Assembly: GCA_024233835.1 (NCBI GenBank)
Contig: JACKPC010000009.1
Span: forward strand, 65,001 to 70,117
From: Leptospiraceae bacterium
GTDB taxonomy: Bacteria; Spirochaetota; Leptospiria; Leptospirales; Leptospiraceae
Direction of reading: 5' to 3'
DNA length: 5,117 bases
Both the position numbers and the translations under genes were made by a program. Positions 1 through 5,058 of this stretch are shown here, piece by piece. Every line of letters starts with the position of its first letter. Positions within the stretch are counted from its first letter, which is position 1. The notes below the pieces were generated by a model, which was not told the origin of the DNA, did no database searches, and was given only the letters and a program-made list of their open reading frames with translations.

Positions 1-1009
1 CAAAAAAGAAAACAACGGTATATAAGTTTGCATTTTCGGGAGTTAAGAAGTTCAAAAGTATAAATGCGAGGATGGCGATAAAAAGTCCTATCCGAAAAGA
101 GCGAGCCTTTCCGATTTGATTCGCAATGTAAATGTAAATACCAACCACCAGCACTTCCGAACCGAACAGAGCAGCCGTGGCAATAGGTTTGAGGTCGGGA
201 GTATGCAGGTAATAGTTTAAATAAAAGAATAAAATAGAGTTGATAGCATCGAGAGATATAAAGGCAAAGATATACATACCGAGGTGCATTCGAAAGGATC
301 GGTTCTTGAGTGTAGAAAAAAAGTTTATTATAATATCCTTAAGTTTCAATTCAGCTCGGCTTTCAAAAACAATATTTTCTCTTTCAAAGGTTCCTATAAA
401 AACCAGTAACCAGATTAGAGCATAAAAAATTGCAAAATATAAGGCCATGTAGAAATAGCCTTCACCGGAATTATTATATTGTTTTAAAATTAAAGGTGCC
501 ACAACACCCGAAATCAAAGAAGCTACCTGGGAAAAACCCATGCGAAAACCAGATAGTCTGGCCCTTACTTTGTAATCTGATGTCATATCTGCATTCAGAG
601 CTGAGTAAGGAGTAATAAGTATCGTATATACCGTATTAAAAAGCATATAACTCAAAAGATAATATATAAAAATAAAATAATGATTGGTATCCTTAGAAAA
701 AGGAATCAGCCACATAGGTAGTAAGGAAAGGGCTACCGGGATAACTCCTATCAGAAAATAAACCCTTCTTCTTCCGAATCGAGACCGTGTTTTATCCGAT
801 ATGTAGCCCATGGCCGGGTCAGTAATAGCATCCCAAACGCGGCCCAGGCCAAATACTAATCCGGCCAGAGTTCCGGGTAAGCCGACTGTATTGGTTAAAA
901 AAAACATCAGGTAGAGTCCGATAAGAGTAAAGGCCCCTCCTCCGTATAAATCTCCAATTCCGTATGCAAGTAAATTATGAAATTTTACTTCTCTTTCCTG
1001 TTTTTCCAA
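1..1009 (-). CDS. GPH/MelB-family sugar:cation symporter (MFS), 3' end outside window
   Basis: This is an inner-membrane secondary transporter of the glycoside-pentoside-hexuronide (GPH) family, which imports sugars or sugar derivatives with Na+ or H+. The frame is open for 336 codons to the window edge; family members are about 450 residues, so roughly the last quarter is missing. The hallmark WDAITDPAMGYISDKT lies at residues 59-74, with D60 and D64 matching the cation-site aspartates D55/D59 of MelB. It is followed by the basic loop SRFGRRR (76-82) and PYSALNADMTSDYKVRARLS (134-153), another conserved GPH segment. Hydrophobic helices continue to the edge. The start is TTG at 1009: an in-frame TAG lies four codons upstream, AGGA stands 7 bases before the TTG, and the first internal ATG is 34 codons in, after the first helix has begun. 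It is the last visible operon gene, 12 bases after the AEC gene. E. coli YihO/YihP of the sulfoquinovose cluster belong to this family, but the substrate here is inferred only from context. Confidence 0.9.
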   Translation of the reverse strand, partial: MEKQEREVKFHNLLAYGIGDLYGGGAFTLIGLYLMFFLTNTVGLPGTLAGLVFGLGRVWDAITDPAMGYISDKTRSRFGRRRVYFLIGVIPVALSLLPMWLIPFSKDTNHYFIFIYYLLSYMLFNTVYTILITPYSALNADMTSDYKVRARLSGFRMGFSQVASLISGVVAPLILKQYNNSGEGYFYMALYFAIFYALIWLLVFIGTFERENIVFESRAELKLKDIIINFFSTLKNRSFRMHLGMYIFAFISLDAINSILFFYLNYYLHTPDLKPIATAALFGSEVLVVGIYIYIANQIGKARSFRIGLFIAILAFILLNFLTPENANLYTVVFFF

Positions 1010-1020
1010 AATATAATCCT
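1007..1020 (-). promoter_or_regulatory. Shine-Dalgarno and TTG start of the GPH symporter
   Basis: On the minus strand AGGA (1020-1017) lies 7 bases before TTG (1009-1007). The preceding AEC gene ends in TAA immediately followed by an in-frame TAG. No start further upstream is therefore possible in this frame, which settles the TTG call. Confidence 0.7.
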
Positions 1021-1021
1021 A

Positions 1022-1936
1022 TTATAAAAACGTAATAAGTACCCACATCAGAATAAAACTCAGGACATTACTGATATTCACAAGCGTACCGGCCAGTTCC
1101 CTATCATAATCAAATAATACCGAGTAAGGAATAGCTGACATCCCCACAGGTAAGATCAAACCGAGAGCAATTGTGTTTTTAATAGCTTTAGGCTCGTTTA
1201 AAAAAATATACAGTAAAACTCCTGTAATCATTCCGAGTGTGTATCTAAGACTTAAAACTTTGAGTGTTTCAATGAAAGTTTGTTTTTCAATTTTGAAGGA
1301 TAAAAACATTCCTATTACCAGAAGCACAAGGACTGTGTTTGCTTTTGAAACAATATCTATAAAATCTAAGATAATGTCCGGGTAGGTAACATTCATAAAT
1401 ACAAATAAAATAGCCAGCATATAAGACTGTAGGGGAACAAAAAGTAATAGTTTTTTGGCGATATAGGCATAGCTTATTTCTTTTGTATTCGGGGAATAGA
1501 TAGCAGCTACTGCGTAAGAAGCTCCGAAGACAACAAATGCATTCGCCAAATCAAACATCGCAATATTTAGCAATCCCTCCCGACCCCAGAATGCCTGCAC
1601 GAAAGGATAGGCAAATAAACCTATATTAAAACCGATACAGGAAGAAATTAAAAGACCTTTCTTATTTTTTTTTAGATGATTCTTGAAAAGAAATATACCG
1701 GCAATTGTCATCATAATTCCAAAACCAAGACTTGCTAAAAAAATAAGTAGCAAAGAAAAGCTTAAGCTTGCTTTATAGAATGTTTTTAATACAACTGCCG
1801 GTAAGGTAAAATACAAGATTAGATTTATAATTGAACGGCTATCTTCTAATTGCAAAATTTTGATTCTTTTAAAAAAATAACCGATAAGGATGACGCTTAC
1901 AAATAAAACTAATATTGTATTCGGATTGGTTTTCAT
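1022..1936 (-). CDS. AEC (auxin efflux carrier) family permease
   Basis: This 304-residue integral membrane protein has the length and about ten hydrophobic segments typical of bacterial AEC-family transporters, which move organic anions such as malonate or malate across the inner membrane. Visible family features are LPAVVLKTF (residues 45-53) at the first broken helix, GFNIGLFAYPFVQAFWG (102-118) with the conserved Asn/Gly/Pro pattern, and the C-terminal LPVGMSAIPYSVLFDYDREL (262-281) followed by ALVNIS-like residues and the last helix. The ATG lies 2 bases after the stop of the dehydrogenase gene. The only Shine-Dalgarno-like AGG overlaps that stop codon and is very close to the ATG, so translation is probably coupled to the upstream gene. 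The substrate is unknown. From the operon, export of an organic-acid or sulfonate end product, or import of a related acid, is plausible but not shown. Confidence 0.88.
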   Translation of the reverse strand: MKTNPNTILVLFVSVILIGYFFKRIKILQLEDSRSIINLILYFTLPAVVLKTFYKASLSFSLLLIFLASLGFGIMMTIAGIFLFKNHLKKNKKGLLISSCIGFNIGLFAYPFVQAFWGREGLLNIAMFDLANAFVVFGASYAVAAIYSPNTKEISYAYIAKKLLLFVPLQSYMLAILFVFMNVTYPDIILDFIDIVSKANTVLVLLVIGMFLSFKIEKQTFIETLKVLSLRYTLGMITGVLLYIFLNEPKAIKNTIALGLILPVGMSAIPYSVLFDYDRELAGTLVNISNVLSFILMWVLITFL

Positions 1937-1938
1937 AC

Positions 1939-2808
1939 CTATTGTTTGGATTTTAATTCGACTACTTTATAGGAGGCCGAAAAATCCTCCCTTCCCAAGT
2001 TATCTCTCAATCCTTCCTGATAGATCCGGTTTACCTGTTCGATACCCGGTAGGTGGAGGTTCTTAGTCTCAGCCAGATTTTTAGTGAGTTGAATGTCTTT
2101 GGCCATGTGCTCAAAAGGAAAAGCCGGGGAAAAGTTCCTTTCCTTGATAGCCTTCCATTTACCATCAAGGTAGAAATTTTGTCCTCCGCCGTAAGAAATA
2201 GCTTTTACAAAATTTTCTTCAGATATCCCAAAATGGCCAGCCAGAACCAACATTTCATTGACTCCATTCTGGATTTCAGCGACAAGGGAGTTGTGACAGA
2301 GCTTCATAGTTAAACCCGCCCCATTTTCTCCGAGATGGATAATGTTTTTCCCCATGCATTCCAATATGGGTCGAATATCATCGAGACCTTCTTTGTCTCC
2401 GCCTACATAAATCCCCAGATCACCGCTGATTGCTGCCGGTTTACTTTTAACTACAGGAGCATCGTACATGGTACAGCCTTTTTCTTGAACTTTCAGAGCC
2501 AGTTCACGAGAGGTATTCGGTGAGATTGTACTCATGTCGATAATTGTCGTTCCCGGTTTTACTACCGGGAGAAGTGAATTGAAAACTGATCGTACGCTTT
2601 CATCATTGGGGACCATCAGGATGATATGTGTAGCAAAGTTGGCTATGTCGGAGATAGATTCAGCTTTTATGCCTCCTTTTTCAACAAGCTTCTCAACTTT
2701 AGCAGGATCTACATCAAAAACAGAGCAGGGAAATTTCCCAACTTGAATGATCCTGTCACACATGGACTCACCCATAATCCCGAGACCTATAAAACCAATT
2801 TTTTTCAT
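1939..2808 (-). CDS. NAD(P)-dependent beta-hydroxyacid dehydrogenase (HIBADH/YihU family), candidate sulfolactaldehyde reductase
   Basis: This cytoplasmic oxidoreductase of 289 residues matches the family length of about 290-300. The N-terminal Rossmann domain carries GFIGLGIMG (5-13, GxGxxG) and FDVD (31-34); the acidic D32 favours NAD(H) over NADP(H). MSTISP (92-97) is the conserved segment before the substrate loop. The catalytic lysine is K169 in MKLCHN, and the all-alpha C-terminal domain ends with GLGREDFSASYKVVE (271-285). Two substrate-site motifs are unusual. The loop after DAPV reads VKSKPAA instead of SGG, placing K121 where E. coli YihU has the sulfonate-contacting Arg. The KxxNN motif is KLCHN, more like the KMVHN of 6-phosphogluconate dehydrogenase. 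Reduction of a small aldehyde bearing an anionic group, such as 3-sulfolactaldehyde, is inferred. A semialdehyde reductase of another pathway is the alternative. AGGA lies 10 bases before the ATG, and the gene starts 17 bases after the transaldolase stop. Confidence 0.88.
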   Translation of the reverse strand: MKKIGFIGLGIMGESMCDRIIQVGKFPCSVFDVDPAKVEKLVEKGGIKAESISDIANFATHIILMVPNDESVRSVFNSLLPVVKPGTTIIDMSTISPNTSRELALKVQEKGCTMYDAPVVKSKPAAISGDLGIYVGGDKEGLDDIRPILECMGKNIIHLGENGAGLTMKLCHNSLVAEIQNGVNEMLVLAGHFGISEENFVKAISYGGGQNFYLDGKWKAIKERNFSPAFPFEHMAKDIQLTKNLAETKNLHLPGIEQVNRIYQEGLRDNLGREDFSASYKVVELKSKQ

Positions 2809-2825
2809 CTTAAATTTTTCCTGAC

Positions 2826-3494
2826 TCAGGTTTCCGAAGTATCGGTTTCTTTCCAGGCGTTAATGAAAATGTCGTTTCCGAAGCCTGTATAGGGACTGAA
2901 AAAACTATCTTTAAACACATCAAAGCCGGCAGTAGCAATGTCGGATCCATAGAGGGCAGCCTCAGCTAATTGCTTACCATTTCGAACAGCAGCAGTAATG
3001 ACTTCGGTTTTATACTGGTAGTTCTTATAGATTTCCATGATTCTACCGATAGTATCGAGAGTAAACTCACCGTTTGTTTCACCCCAGCCGATGAAAGGAG
3101 AGCAAAATTTGGAGCCGATTCGGGCTACCTGTATGGCCTGACTGGCTGTAAAAACGAGGGTTACATTTGTCTTAATCCCATCATCATTTAAGGCTTTGGC
3201 TGCTGATAAACCCTGTTCGGTGCAAGGAATTTTGATGGCAAAGTTTGGAGAAAGAGCGGCGAGTTTTTTGGCCATCTCTATCATGTCTTTTTTTTCGGTA
3301 AGAGTTGGATTGATTTCTACCGAAACAGGAACCTCAGTTCCTTCAAAGTATTCTCCAATTTCACGAATTACACTGTAAAAAGGTTTTCCTGAAGTTTTAA
3401 TGTGTTTTGGGTTGGTGGTAACTCCATCAATTCCCCAGTTCTCATAGGCATATTTGATCTCATCAATTTTGGCGCTATCTAAAAAATATTTCAT
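2826..3494 (-). CDS. Transaldolase-family (small FSA/TalC type) Schiff-base enzyme, candidate 6-deoxy-6-sulfofructose transaldolase
   Basis: This 222-residue protein is a compact single-domain TIM barrel of the FSA/TalC class (about 215-220 residues). It opens with MKYFLDSAKIDEI, followed by GVTTNP (24-29) on the first strands. SVEINP (58-63) comes next, then the Schiff-base lysine K88 in FAIKIPCTEQGL, TNVTLVFTASQA (109-120), AAVRNGKQ (168-175) and GFDVFKDSF (190-198). Phosphate-sugar enzymes usually carry FVGRIDD; here the segment is FIGWGETNGE (134-143), losing the Arg expected near the substrate phosphate. This pattern, with YENWGIDGVTTNP at the N-terminus, resembles what I recall of sulfofructose transaldolases (SftT/SqvA), which cleave sulfofructose to sulfolactaldehyde and pass the three-carbon unit to glyceraldehyde 3-phosphate. 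An ordinary transaldolase or fructose-6-phosphate aldolase remains possible. The chosen ATG has AAAGGGA 5 bases upstream and begins at the family's usual N-terminus. A frame-extending ATG at 3536 has no ribosome site. It is the first gene of the operon. Confidence 0.87.
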   Translation of the reverse strand: MKYFLDSAKIDEIKYAYENWGIDGVTTNPKHIKTSGKPFYSVIREIGEYFEGTEVPVSVEINPTLTEKKDMIEMAKKLAALSPNFAIKIPCTEQGLSAAKALNDDGIKTNVTLVFTASQAIQVARIGSKFCSPFIGWGETNGEFTLDTIGRIMEIYKNYQYKTEVITAAVRNGKQLAEAALYGSDIATAGFDVFKDSFFSPYTGFGNDIFINAWKETDTSET

Positions 3495-3499
3495 CTTTA

Positions 3500-3506
3500 T
3501 CCCTTT
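3500..3506 (-). promoter_or_regulatory. Strong Shine-Dalgarno of the transaldolase gene
   Basis: AAAGGGA on the minus strand lies 5 bases before the ATG at 3494. It selects this start over the ATG at 3536, which sits inside an inverted repeat and has no purine-rich leader. Confidence 0.7.
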
Positions 3507-3521
3507 ATAAATACTAAAGTT

Positions 3522-3536
3522 ATGACGCAGGGTCAT
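3522..3536 (-). promoter_or_regulatory. Inverted repeat ATGAC-N5-GTCAT upstream of the operon (candidate operator)
   Basis: This perfect 5-bp dyad with a 5-base spacer (GCAGG) lies 28-42 bases upstream of the transaldolase ATG. That is a usual place for a repressor to overlap a promoter or the transcript start. No regulator gene is in the window to pair with it, and a short dyad can arise by chance in AT-rich DNA. Confidence 0.35.
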
Positions 3537-3539
3537 TTA

Positions 3540-3571
3540 TTCAAATTGAAAAATGCTTTGAATAAATTCAA
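3540..3571 (-). promoter_or_regulatory. Paired TTGAA/TTCAA dyads upstream of the operon (candidate operator/promoter)
   Basis: Two adjacent inverted repeats built from the same word occur here: TTCAA-A-TTGAA (3540-3550) and TTGAAT-AA-ATTCAA (3558-3571). The 6-2-6 dyad is perfect. They lie about 45-80 bases before the transaldolase ATG, where the operon promoter should be. TTGAAT on the minus strand could serve as a -35 element, but I could not find a convincing -10 at the right spacing. Confidence 0.35.
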
Positions 3572-3597
3572 GAGTAATTAAAACATTTTTTTTAAGA

Positions 3598-3624
3598 CCT
3601 TATTTTTTTCCGGAAAACATAAGG
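3598..3624. promoter_or_regulatory. 27-bp near-perfect dyad centred on TTTTCCGGAAAA (candidate operator)
   Basis: A perfect 12-bp palindrome TTTTCCGGAAAA (3606-3617) is flanked by matching arms CCTTAT (3598-3603) and ATAAGG (3619-3624), offset by one base. It lies about 105-130 bases upstream of the transaldolase ATG in otherwise AT-rich DNA. The symmetry suits binding by a dimeric transcription factor. It has too little loop to be a good RNA hairpin. Confidence 0.4.
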
Positions 3625-3686
3625 GATGTTCTACGATTAAAAAAGGCAATATCACAAAACGCCTGTTAAAATTTAAATCCCTCTGT

Positions 3687-3713
3687 AGGGTGGAAGTAAG
3701 CTACAAACACCCT
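3687..3713. promoter_or_regulatory. Symmetric stem element AGGGTG-N3-GTA-N3-TAC-N3-CACCCT
   Basis: The arms AGGGTG (3687-3692) and CACCCT (3708-3713) enclose a second matched pair GTA/TAC (3696-3698, 3702-3704), all on one axis. On the plus strand the right arm runs into TTTT, which gives a weak terminator shape, but no plus-strand gene needs one. It could be a regulatory dyad, or a weak terminator isolating the operon from antisense transcription. Confidence 0.3.
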
Positions 3714-3796
3714 TTTAAAGCCTGTCCGACTTTTTACTGCCTTACCTCAGTTCCCCTTCTCGCTTCGCATCATTCCCCAAACACCGAAGCCAGGGA

Positions 3797-4042
3797 TCAA
3801 AACTTCACTTCTCTCACAAGGTGATGTTTTGTCTCTCCTTCTGTATATTCCACATAGACCTCGATACTGCTTTGTTTCAGTTCTTCATCATTTAAAAGGA
3901 TTTCCTTATATAGCCTGTTCCGGTTCAAGTTTAGGGGTTCCGGTTTTTGTGTATGGCAGACAACTATCAAACTCTCCCGAGAGAATAATCTTCTCTTTTT
4001 CCTTGAGATAGATTACAGAAAAAATGTCCTTCTCTGTGCTGT
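3797..4042 (-). pseudogene. Probable frameshifted 3' remnant of an unrecognised gene
   Basis: Two adjoining minus-strand frames look coding but are not in register. The upstream part (about 4042-3915) reads EKDIFSVIYLKEKEKIILSG and on to a TAA at 3906. The downstream part, shifted by +1, reads RLYKEILLNDEELKQSSIEV and on through EGETKHHLVREVKF to a TGA at 3797. The second part has no ATG and no ribosome site of its own. The first part has no start of its own; its frame runs up through the hairpin into the neighbouring gene. The simplest reading is the tail of a broken gene whose 5' part has been lost at the REP-like sequence. I do not recognise the family. The composition (charged, alternating hydrophobic residues) suggests a soluble beta-rich domain. 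Chance open frames are the alternative. Confidence 0.35.
3917..3945. repeat. 9-bp direct repeat GTTCCGGTT, 20-base period, at the frame change
   Basis: GTTCCGGTT occurs at 3917-3925 and 3937-3945 (AACCGGAAC on the minus strand). The 20-base unit is not a multiple of three. Gain or loss of one unit would shift the frame, and adding one more unit would join the two coding-like frames of the remnant. Confidence 0.45.
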
Positions 4043-4065
4043 GGTTCGACAGGCTCAGCAACCGG
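4043..4065. repeat. REP-like unit with GGTT/AACC ends
   Basis: The sequence GGTTCGACAGGCTCAGCAACC (in plus orientation from 4043) has GGTT/AACC ends and the TTCGACAGGCTCAG core. I recognise this core from widespread REP-type intergenic repeats in bacteria, some of which are mobilised by RAYT (TnpA_REP) transposases. Only one copy is in the window, so its repeat status rests on recognition of the motif. It abuts the coding remnant. Confidence 0.5.
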
Positions 4066-4077
4066 TTCCGGGGTGTG

Positions 4078-4117
4078 TTTCCCTCAGGGCGTGGATTAAC
4101 CCACGCCCTGAGGGAAA
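4078..4117. repeat. Perfect 17-bp-arm hairpin with 6-base loop after the membrane-protein gene
   Basis: The left arm TTTCCCTCAGGGCGTGG (4078-4094) and right arm CCACGCCCTGAGGGAAA (4101-4117) are exact reverse complements around ATTAAC. Each arm also contains its own small palindrome (CCCTCAGGG or CCCTGAGGG). The hairpin begins 3 bases after the stop codon at 4121. It could slow exonucleases or aid termination, but it is flanked by T on the left and A on the right, the reverse of an intrinsic terminator, and no U-tract follows on either strand. It may be a dispersed palindromic element. Confidence 0.75.
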
Positions 4118-4120
4118 ACC

Positions 4121-5044
4121 TCAATTCTTTCGGGGAAGATATTTCTGTCTTTCTAAAAGACGGGCAAGAAGAACCTGCACTATAAAAGTTGTCAGGACGG
4201 AAAGAAGACAAACATAAATCAGCTTCTCCAGATCTCGATGAAATAACTCCACATAAGAAAGTAATATGGCAGGTGAGCTCCAGATGAGAAGAAGACTATT
4301 TCCAAGTACAGCCACAGAAGAATAGCGTTTTAAAAAGTTAAACCCGACTGTTAAGAAAAAAAGAAATACAATACCCACAATATAATAGGAACTATTATAT
4401 TTCTGTGCGTCCATTGTAAGGATGATCATATAAGCACTCAATACCACATTTATTGTAATAAAAGTAGTTATGCTTGTGACTCTAACTCCACTATGGTTTG
4501 AATACTTTATCCTCGAACTTACAAGGATAAGTCCACAAATAAACGGGTTCAGAAGAAAGAAAACATTCATAAAGGATTTCCAGCTTAATAGAAATGTCTC
4601 CCCATCAAAGGATATGAAACTTAAAAACTCATACTGGACTGTGCCATTATCAATCAGGAATGACTTCAGGAAGACAAATAAAAATCCCGAAAGCAGAGCA
4701 AAAGAAAGTGAAAAGAAAACACTGAGAACCAACACAAGGGTATTTTGCATTTCTATAGAGTCTTTTGCATCCGATATAAAATTACGAACGAGATAGATAC
4801 CGGTATTTAAGAAATAGGAAAATAAGACAAAATACAAAAAGCCTTCTACTTCGAAAAGAAACATAGCTGGTATATAAAAAGGAATCCAGAGAAGAGCACG
4901 GTATATGTAAGACAGAGAATGTGTGCCATGAAGATAGGGCCGGTTCAAAAGAAGTTCATGCTCAGCTTTCTTCAAAAAAGAAGGCTCGAAGATAAACTCT
5001 TTTAGTTTCTTATAATATTCATTTTCCTGTATATTTTTAAACAT
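4121..5044 (-). CDS. Unrecognised polytopic membrane protein (about 8 helices)
   Basis: This 307-residue protein belongs to no family I recognise. A hydrophilic, charged N-terminus of about 45 residues (MFKNIQENEYYKKLKEFIFE onward, likely cytoplasmic) is followed by about eight hydrophobic segments near residues 49-64, 69-87, 102-131, 158-176, 190-211, 220-238, 243-264 and 274-297. It ends in a short basic tail (RLLERQKYLPRKN) consistent with an inside C-terminus. There is no signal peptide and no catalytic motif. The layout resembles Yip1-like or other small polytopic proteins, but no diagnostic motif supports an assignment. The ATG at 5044 has GGGAAGGGA 5 bases upstream. It faces the same way as the metabolic operon but is 626 bases away, so it is probably a separate transcription unit. 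Its length and codon use look intact. Confidence 0.75.
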   Translation of the reverse strand: MFKNIQENEYYKKLKEFIFEPSFLKKAEHELLLNRPYLHGTHSLSYIYRALLWIPFYIPAMFLFEVEGFLYFVLFSYFLNTGIYLVRNFISDAKDSIEMQNTLVLVLSVFFSLSFALLSGFLFVFLKSFLIDNGTVQYEFLSFISFDGETFLLSWKSFMNVFFLLNPFICGLILVSSRIKYSNHSGVRVTSITTFITINVVLSAYMIILTMDAQKYNSSYYIVGIVFLFFLTVGFNFLKRYSSVAVLGNSLLLIWSSPAILLSYVELFHRDLEKLIYVCLLSVLTTFIVQVLLARLLERQKYLPRKN

Positions 5045-5049
5045 AAGTA

Positions 5050-5058
5050 TCCCTTCCC
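5050..5058 (-). promoter_or_regulatory. Shine-Dalgarno of the membrane-protein gene
   Basis: GGGAAGGGA on the minus strand lies 5 bases before the ATG at 5044 and supports that start. The remaining bases to the window edge hold no convincing promoter: a TATAGA-like word is present without a -35 element at usual spacing. Confidence 0.6.

Larger units (their letters stand above)
3495..4120. other. Gene-poor region between the membrane protein and the operon
   Basis: No intact gene is seen in these 626 bases. From the operon side outward they hold AT-rich DNA with several dyads (3500-3720) and a GC-richer spacer at about 3720-3796 that carries no coding signal. Beyond that come a frameshifted coding remnant (3797-4042), a REP-like unit (4043-4065) and a long perfect hairpin (4078-4117). 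The shift in base composition and the stacked repeats suggest a site that has been rearranged. Confidence 0.6.

Noticed and set aside
240..615. Two short plus-strand open frames
   Set aside because: They are antisense to the continuous GPH symporter frame and show no domain or ribosome site.
2053..3378. Several plus-strand open frames of 60-88 codons
   Set aside because: All lie opposite the well-supported dehydrogenase and transaldolase genes and have composition typical of antisense shadows.
3495..3536. Upstream ATG at 3536 as the transaldolase start
   Set aside because: It lies inside an inverted repeat with no ribosome binding site. The ATG at 3494 has AAAGGGA at good spacing and matches the family N-terminus.
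4078..4117. Hairpin as a rho-independent terminator
   Set aside because: No run of T follows it on either strand; the flanking T and A runs are in the wrong order.
3906..4211. 101-residue minus-strand open frame as an intact gene
   Set aside because: Its first third overlaps the end of the membrane-protein gene in another frame and then passes through the perfect hairpin and the REP-like unit. Only its 3' part looks coding, so it is described as a remnant.
4470..4796. 108-codon plus-strand open frame
   Set aside because: It is antisense to the membrane-protein gene, which has a strong ribosome site and coherent helices. The plus-strand product is basic and featureless.
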